A DNA stretch of 17,333 nucleotides, taken from NCBI GenBank assembly GCA_052389755.1, contig JBQTHP010000127.1, positions 1-17,333 on the forward strand, given 5' to 3'. Position 1 is the stretch's first letter. Every line of letters starts with the position of its first letter. The translations under genes and the position numbers were made by a program. The stretch is from JBQTHP01 sp052389755. Lineage in GTDB: Bacteria > Pseudomonadota > Gammaproteobacteria > Steroidobacterales > Steroidobacteraceae. Shown here in pieces: positions 13,548-17,333 of the stretch. Below the pieces are notes generated by a model. It did no database searches, was not told the origin of the DNA, and was given only the letters and a program-made list of their open reading frames with translations.

Positions 13548-14282
13548 TCAGGGGTAAAGCGCGCGCCGCCCGCGAGCGCGCGGTGCGACGAAATAAAGCG
13601 CGTAGTGATTCGCGCAGGTGCGAAGGAACGCGGAGGCTGTGTAACCCGCGAAGCGCAGCACGGCGCGATGCTCGTACCAGACCACGAGCGCCGTGGCCAG
13701 GTGGAAGATCGCGTGCGCAAGCGTCATCAGGGCGCGCAGCGGCGCGGCTCGCCGCGCCCGCAGGGCGAGCAGCAGCTCCGACTCGTACGCGACGTGCAGC
13801 GCCTCATCCTGCATGAAGAGCGAACAGATGGCGCGCAAACGCTTCGAGTCTGTGCTGTTCAGTAGTGCACGGTAGTACTGCAGCCCGATCAGCTCCGCGG
13901 TGATCAGCACGGTGATAGCCAGCTCGAAACCGACCAGGCGGCGCAGGATTCGGAAGATTCCATCGGTCCAGTTGCGCTGAAGCAGCGGGATGCCGTTGTC
14001 CTCCATGAACGCGCGCAGTGTCGCCGCGTGACGCCGCTCCTCGCGGATGAAGCATTCGGTAATGCGGATGAGCTTCGCGCAATCGTGTTTCGCCGTGTAG
14101 CGGCGCGCCAGCGCGAGCAGCGTGCGGCCTTCGGACTGCTCGCCGAGCTGAAAAATGGCGATCGAGCGGCCGATGCGAGTGCGCTCCTCAATCGACAAGG
14201 GTTCCAGGATCGCAGGCAATACCGGCGGATGTGCGGCGCGTCGCTCGAAGCAGGTCAGCCAGCCATCGAGAGTGGGTAGCAT
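13548..14282 (-). CDS. Ferritin-like diiron protein
   Basis: This 244-residue mostly helical protein has a full set of likely diiron ligands. There is a helix-1 Glu in FQLGEQSEG (Glu48 or Glu51), Glu82-x-x-His85 in REERRHAATL, Glu130 in LITAELIGLQYY, and Glu160-x-x-His163 in QDEALHVAYE. This two-ExxH pattern is that of the ferritin/rubrerythrin superfamily, including di-iron oxygenases and hydroxylases. The long hydrophobic helices (about 117-135 and 185-205) could sit at a membrane. The substrate is unknown. The ATG has Shine-Dalgarno CGGAGG at 14291-14296, 8 nt upstream, and that box is one arm of a perfect hairpin. It precedes the beta-propeller gene on the same strand. Confidence 0.75.
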   Translation of the reverse strand: MLPTLDGWLTCFERRAAHPPVLPAILEPLSIEERTRIGRSIAIFQLGEQSEGRTLLALARRYTAKHDCAKLIRITECFIREERRHAATLRAFMEDNGIPLLQRNWTDGIFRILRRLVGFELAITVLITAELIGLQYYRALLNSTDSKRLRAICSLFMQDEALHVAYESELLLALRARRAAPLRALMTLAHAIFHLATALVVWYEHRAVLRFAGYTASAFLRTCANHYALYFVAPRARGRRALYP

Positions 14283-14290
14283 GGACGAAT

Positions 14291-14312
14291 CCTCCGGTCT
14301 GTCGAGCGGAGG
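14291..14312 (-). promoter_or_regulatory. Hairpin sequestering the Shine-Dalgarno of the ferritin-like gene
   Basis: On the minus strand CCTCCG (14307-14312) pairs perfectly with CGGAGG (14291-14296) across a 10-nt loop. The second arm is the Shine-Dalgarno of the ferritin-like gene, so the folded leader would hide the ribosome binding site. Regulation through it is inference. Confidence 0.45.
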
Positions 14313-14366
14313 TTCGCCGCGGATTCGGGCATGGCCGTGGCGTCTTTGGGGCGAATTCTGGCGCGG

Positions 14367-14594
14367 TCAGCCTGCGGCTTGAGGCTTATCGGCACAGATG
14401 ACATCGAATCCGATACGTCGATCGGCCTGGCGCGGTATTTGCCGGTAGATCGCCTTGCAGGTCTCGTCATCGGTCGAGAAATCGACGGCGTCGCCGACAG
14501 CCACGTTGCGGCGCTCGCCATTGAAATTGACGGTCGAGTAATTCGGGTGCGCGAAGAGCACCCCGAGCACGTTCGACTCTCCGGCGAGGCGCAC
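14367..14594 (-). CDS. Short hypothetical protein downstream of the DNA ligase, start uncertain
   Basis: I do not recognise this protein. The minus frame ending at 14367 has good GC-rich third positions and a soluble, beta-like sequence: VRLAGESNVLGVLFAHPNYS, then TVNFNGERRNVAVGDAVDF, then a tail with two Cys. The first acceptable start after the ligase stop is the GTG at 14592-14594, giving 75 residues. Coding character continues upstream in the same frame (PCFAAPPGADFWLGAGE), yet no ATG, GTG or TTG lies there after the ligase stop. An ATG at 14669-14671, in another frame, opens 9 nt after the ligase stop and also has GC-rich third positions for about 25 codons. A frameshift or lost start is therefore possible. 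A plus-strand frame over the same bases is a weaker alternative. It lies between the ligase and ferritin-like genes, same strand. Confidence 0.42.
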   Translation of the reverse strand: MRLAGESNVLGVLFAHPNYSTVNFNGERRNVAVGDAVDFSTDDETCKAIYRQIPRQADRRIGFDVICADKPQAAG

Positions 14595-14680
14595 CGATTC
14601 GCCGGCGCCCAGCCAGAAATCAGCGCCAGGCGGTGCAGCAAAGCAAGGCGTACCGGCGCGGTCACCACCATCCAGGATGC

Positions 14681-16225
14681 TCAGTGCTGGGCTTCGTAAA
14701 TCCTTCGAACTGATTCCATCGTGTCCGCTTCTTCGACCCGCTTGTCGTCCCGGTAGCTCTTCACGCGCGCGAGACGCAACGCGAGGCCACCGGGATACCT
14801 GGGACTCACCTGCAGGTCGCTGAACGCAATCTCCACGACCAGCTCCGGACGGACATGGACGGTCCACTCATCACGGCGAATCTCTCGAGCGAGAAATTCC
14901 TTCGTCTGCCATTCGAGCATCGCATCCGTGAGACCTTTGAACGTCTTGCCGAGCATGACGTATTCGCCCGTGGCGGGATCCAGCGCGCCGAGATGCAGAT
15001 TGGAAAGCTTGCCGGTACGGCGGCCATGGCCCCACTCGGCCGCGAGCACCACCAGATCGAGCGTGTGGGCATGCTTGATCTTGAGCCAGCTCGCGCCGCG
15101 ATTGCCAGCTTCGTAGGGCGCATCGAGCGATTTCGCCATCAAGCCTTCGTGCCCCGCCGCGAGCGCCGCCTCATAGAATGCGTGCGCTTCCACCTCCGAG
15201 GAGGTGATGAGCCGCGGAATCTGCAGCGGATCCGGCACCGCCTCCGCGAGTACTTGGAAGCGTTCGCGGGTCGGCAGATCGGCGAGACTTCGGCCCTCGA
15301 ATCGCAGGCAGTCGAAGAAGAAGGCCTTCATCGGCAATTCTGTTCGCAGCGTTTCGACATCGAGCTTGCGGCCGAAGCGACGCATCGTCGTCTGAAACGG
15401 ATACGGCCGTCCCGATGAGTTGAAGGCGATGGCTTCGCCGTCGAGGATCACGTCGCGCACGGGCAGTCCCCGCACGATTTCCGCGATCTCCGGTACCGCG
15501 GCCGTGACCTCGTTCAGATTGCGGGTGTAGATGCGAACCATGTCGGCGGCTTTGTGCACCTGGATGCGGGCGCCATCCATCTTCCATTCGAAGGCCACAT
15601 CGCCGCCCAGCTGCTGCAACGCTGCTGTGGTGTCGGCGGCCGTCTGCGCCAGCATGGGCGCAACAGGCGACAGGATTTCGAGCTGGAATTGCGCGAGGCC
15701 CGCCGTTCCTTCGAGCAGCGCAACGCGCGCTACGGCACCGATGCTCTTTGCATACATCGCCGCACGACGCACCTGCGAGACGGGCAATTCCGCCGCTGCG
15801 GCGATCGCGTCGATCATGACACCGGCCAAGGCACCCTGACGAAGCTCGCCCAGCAGGAGCCGGATCAGAAACTCCTGTTCAGCAGCGGGGGCGAGCGAGA
15901 AGAGCTCGCGCAGCGCTGCGGAACGGCGGGCCGTCGCGCCTGCGCCGCGCATTCCCGCGATCTCGGTGAGGCGCCTGTCGACATCCGCAATCGACAACGT
16001 GGCGTCGTGCGCAGCCGAACCGGCGCTCGCTGCCTGCAGCACGGCATATCCGATGCCGAAACGTCCTTGCGGTGCTTCTCCGGAAAGATACTGAACGCCG
16101 ATGTCGATCTCGGCCGGCTCGAATGCGCGCAGACACGCGGCCAACTCGCGCACCTTCGCCAGGCGGGCGGAAGTAGCGCTCACGCGTTGCGAGGTGTCGA
16201 CAAGTCTGGCGAGGAGGGTCACCAC
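14681..16225 (-). CDS. ATP-dependent DNA ligase
   Basis: This 514-residue ligase seals nicks using ATP, through a lysyl-AMP intermediate. Residues about 1-185 are the N-terminal DNA-binding domain, with the family stretch LLLGELRQGAL (123-133). The nucleotidyltransferase domain follows: motif I EWKMDGAR with adenylated Lys215, motif III/IIIa around VILDGEAIAF and FFFDCLRF, motif IV EGLMAK and motif V WLKIK. The OB-fold contains GKTFKGLTDAMLEW and PGGLALRLARVKSYRDDK. The layout resembles the archaeal/actinobacterial single-protein ligases, not the multi-domain LigD used in end joining. It is an accessory ligase beside the housekeeping NAD-dependent LigA, with a probable repair role. The start is the GTG at 16223-16225, directly after an in-frame stop. 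It is divergent from the SLT gene, 57 bp apart. Confidence 0.93.
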   Translation of the reverse strand: MVTLLARLVDTSQRVSATSARLAKVRELAACLRAFEPAEIDIGVQYLSGEAPQGRFGIGYAVLQAASAGSAAHDATLSIADVDRRLTEIAGMRGAGATARRSAALRELFSLAPAAEQEFLIRLLLGELRQGALAGVMIDAIAAAAELPVSQVRRAAMYAKSIGAVARVALLEGTAGLAQFQLEILSPVAPMLAQTAADTTAALQQLGGDVAFEWKMDGARIQVHKAADMVRIYTRNLNEVTAAVPEIAEIVRGLPVRDVILDGEAIAFNSSGRPYPFQTTMRRFGRKLDVETLRTELPMKAFFFDCLRFEGRSLADLPTRERFQVLAEAVPDPLQIPRLITSSEVEAHAFYEAALAAGHEGLMAKSLDAPYEAGNRGASWLKIKHAHTLDLVVLAAEWGHGRRTGKLSNLHLGALDPATGEYVMLGKTFKGLTDAMLEWQTKEFLAREIRRDEWTVHVRPELVVEIAFSDLQVSPRYPGGLALRLARVKSYRDDKRVEEADTMESVRRIYEAQH

Positions 16226-16282
16226 TCAATGATATGGAATGCGCACCATTCATACATTGATCGATGCGCTACGATCGGTGAG

Positions 16283-17333
16283 ATGTCGAGCCCATCCGCA
16301 CTCGGAAGCATTCCGCGGCAAACCCGGAAAACGCGGAAGAGGCGCAAGCGTCGCTTGCGCATTCTCGTATTGTGGCCGAATGCCCGAGTACGCCGACGTT
16401 GGTTCCGGGCATTCCGGCGCGCGCCGGTATTCGTGCAGCTCATCATTGGTGTGGTCGCCGTCTTCACGCTTTGGCTCGCCGCCAACTGGATCTACCAGGT
16501 CATCCGCAAGCCATCGGAACTGTTCTTTCCCGTGAGCGGTACGCTCTACAAGACACCCTCGGAAACGTGGCGACAGTACGCACCGATCTTTCGCAAGCAT
16601 TCGACCAACGTGATCACGCCGGACCTTCTCGCCGCGCTCGCGCAGGTAGAGGGGTCGGGCAATCCGGTGGTGCGGACGTACTGGCGTTGGTCACTGACGC
16701 CCCAGCCGTTCGAGGTGTACCGTCCGGCCTCGAGCGCGGTCGGCATGTATCAGATCACCGATGGCGCGTTTGCCGAGGCACGGCGCTACTGCATTCATGA
16801 TCACGCGGTCGTGGAGGATGGGCCGTGGTATGCCTGGCGATCGTGCTGGTTCAACTGGCTCTATACCCGTGTCGTGCCGACTCACGCGGTCGAGCTCACC
16901 GCCGCCTACCTCGATCGGCGTGTAGCGAGCACGCTGAAGCGCCGCCGGATCGCGGGCGCCACGCTCGAGCAGAAGCAGAATCTGGCCGCGGTGATCCACC
17001 TGTGCGGCCCCGGCGCGGGCGATGCATATGCCAGGCGGGGTTTTCGGTTGATCGCCGGTGAGCGCTGTGGAACTCACGGTGCCGGCGGCTATCTCGCCCG
17101 AGTCGGCGCGATGAGGCGCACGTTTGCGTGCCTGGTGATAGATGCTCCCTATGAGCGTGCGGAAGCGGCAAGGTGCGCTCCTCGCACGCTGCGTAGGACC
17201 TCACTGGGCCAATCCCAACTCCCGGCGCAGCTCGGGCGCCGTCAGCACTCGGGTATAGACCGGCGTGCCCACGTCGAACTCCTTCGCGCGCGCCAGCGGT
17301 CCGACGATCACGGGTTCGAATCCTGCGTCCCTG
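16283..17333 (+). CDS. Membrane-anchored SLT-domain lytic transglycosylase-like protein (no stop in window)
   Basis: The plus-strand frame from the ATG at 16283 stays open to the window end, about 350 residues. The N-terminus is very basic (TRKTRKRRKRRLRILVLWP), followed by one membrane helix at about 49-68 (VFVQLIIGVVAVFTLWLAAN). The domain facing the periplasm has the SLT pattern: ALAQVEGSGNP with catalytic Glu123, then SSAVGMYQITDGAF (151-164) corresponding to the GLMQ motif. Four or more Cys (170, 188, 241, 262) may form disulphides. Such enzymes cleave peptidoglycan glycan strands. Homology-like sequence appears to end near YLARVGAMRRTF (about 17140). The remaining frame is antisense to the oxidoreductase gene, so the true stop may lie beyond the window or be hidden by a frameshift: TGATAG at 17136-17141 is in another frame. 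GGTGAG immediately before the ATG is too close to be an ideal Shine-Dalgarno. Confidence 0.75.
   Translation, partial: MSSPSALGSIPRQTRKTRKRRKRRLRILVLWPNARVRRRWFRAFRRAPVFVQLIIGVVAVFTLWLAANWIYQVIRKPSELFFPVSGTLYKTPSETWRQYAPIFRKHSTNVITPDLLAALAQVEGSGNPVVRTYWRWSLTPQPFEVYRPASSAVGMYQITDGAFAEARRYCIHDHAVVEDGPWYAWRSCWFNWLYTRVVPTHAVELTAAYLDRRVASTLKRRRIAGATLEQKQNLAAVIHLCGPGAGDAYARRGFRLIAGERCGTHGAGGYLARVGAMRRTFACLVIDAPYERAEAARCAPRTLRRTSLGQSQLPAQLGRRQHSGIDRRAHVELLRARQRSDDHGFESCVP
17201..17333 (-). CDS. C-terminal end of NADP/F420-type oxidoreductase (dinucleotide-binding), partial
   Basis: The minus strand entering from the window edge encodes 43 residues to a TGA at 17201-17203. DAGFEPVIVGPLARAKEFDV, then GTPVYTRVLTAPELRREL, match what I recall of the C-terminus of the NADPH-dependent F420 reductase-like/YqaF-type dinucleotide-binding proteins. 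The Rossmann part lies outside the window, so cofactor use cannot be judged. It is convergent with the SLT gene. Confidence 0.55.
   Translation of the reverse strand, partial: RDAGFEPVIVGPLARAKEFDVGTPVYTRVLTAPELRRELGLAQ

Noticed and set aside
17154..17190. AGCGTGCG...CGCACGCT inverted repeat as a bidirectional terminator between SLT and oxidoreductase genes
   Set aside because: The 21-nt loop is large and there is no T-run on either side.
17306..17333. GGGTTCGAATCC looked like a tRNA T-arm at the right edge
   Set aside because: The flanking bases do not pair fully as a T-stem, and no anticodon or D-arm is visible before it. The minus strand reads well as the C-terminus of an oxidoreductase (GFEPVIVGPL).

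Overview
The window is GC-rich DNA in which nearly every gene has strongly GC-biased third codon positions. The gene families point to a free-living proteobacterium, most likely a gammaproteobacterium of the Steroidobacter/Nevskia/Xanthomonas kind. They include a pqqABCDE operon, an OmpA-family envelope protein, a Ste24-type M48 peptidase, a DUF2189 membrane protein and a membrane-anchored SLT lysozyme-like enzyme. This placement is inference from gene content only.

Layout. (1) 1-1300: the 5' end of a truncated BTAD/SARP-type regulator runs leftwards out of the window. About 300 bp without a gene follows, then a vapBC-type toxin-antitoxin pair with a palindromic operator over its promoter. 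(2) 1304-3335: an exported OmpA-family protein with an alanine-rich coiled coil, a gene-free stretch, and a 118-aa membrane protein that I do not recognise, all on the minus strand. (3) 3449-9563: the core of the window, one tightly packed minus-strand operon read as pqqA-pqqB-pqqC-pqqD-pqqE-ABC ATPase-ABC-2 permease-M48 peptidase. PqqA is only 24 residues long and easily missed. A GC-rich hairpin followed by a T-run separates it from pqqB. From pqqB onwards, genes overlap or lie within 8 nt of each other. (4) 9564-12583: divergently transcribed, a NarL/UhpB-type histidine kinase and LuxR-type response regulator, then a DUF2189 membrane protein. The shared intergenic region carries three TCATGA palindromes. 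(5) 12562-16225: minus-strand group of an ATP-dependent DNA ligase, a short ORF of uncertain start, a ferritin-like diiron protein and a secreted NHL/SMP-30-type beta-propeller. (6) 16283-end: a membrane-anchored SLT-domain enzyme on the plus strand, facing the C-terminal end of a minus-strand NADP/F420-type oxidoreductase cut by the window edge.

How the genes work together. PqqA is the substrate peptide, PqqD the peptide chaperone, PqqE the radical SAM enzyme that joins Glu16 to Tyr20, PqqB the following oxidation/hydroxylation enzyme, and PqqC the final oxidase that yields PQQ. No pqqF/pqqG M16 protease and no PQQ-dependent dehydrogenase lie in the window. The ABC exporter and the M48 metallopeptidase sit exactly where accessory PQQ maturation or export functions would be expected. 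The divergent two-component system is the obvious candidate regulator of the operon. These last links are inferences from gene order. The most distinctive points are the exporter-plus-M48 extension of the pqq operon, the pqqA/pqqB attenuator-like hairpin and the palindrome cluster in the divergent promoter region.
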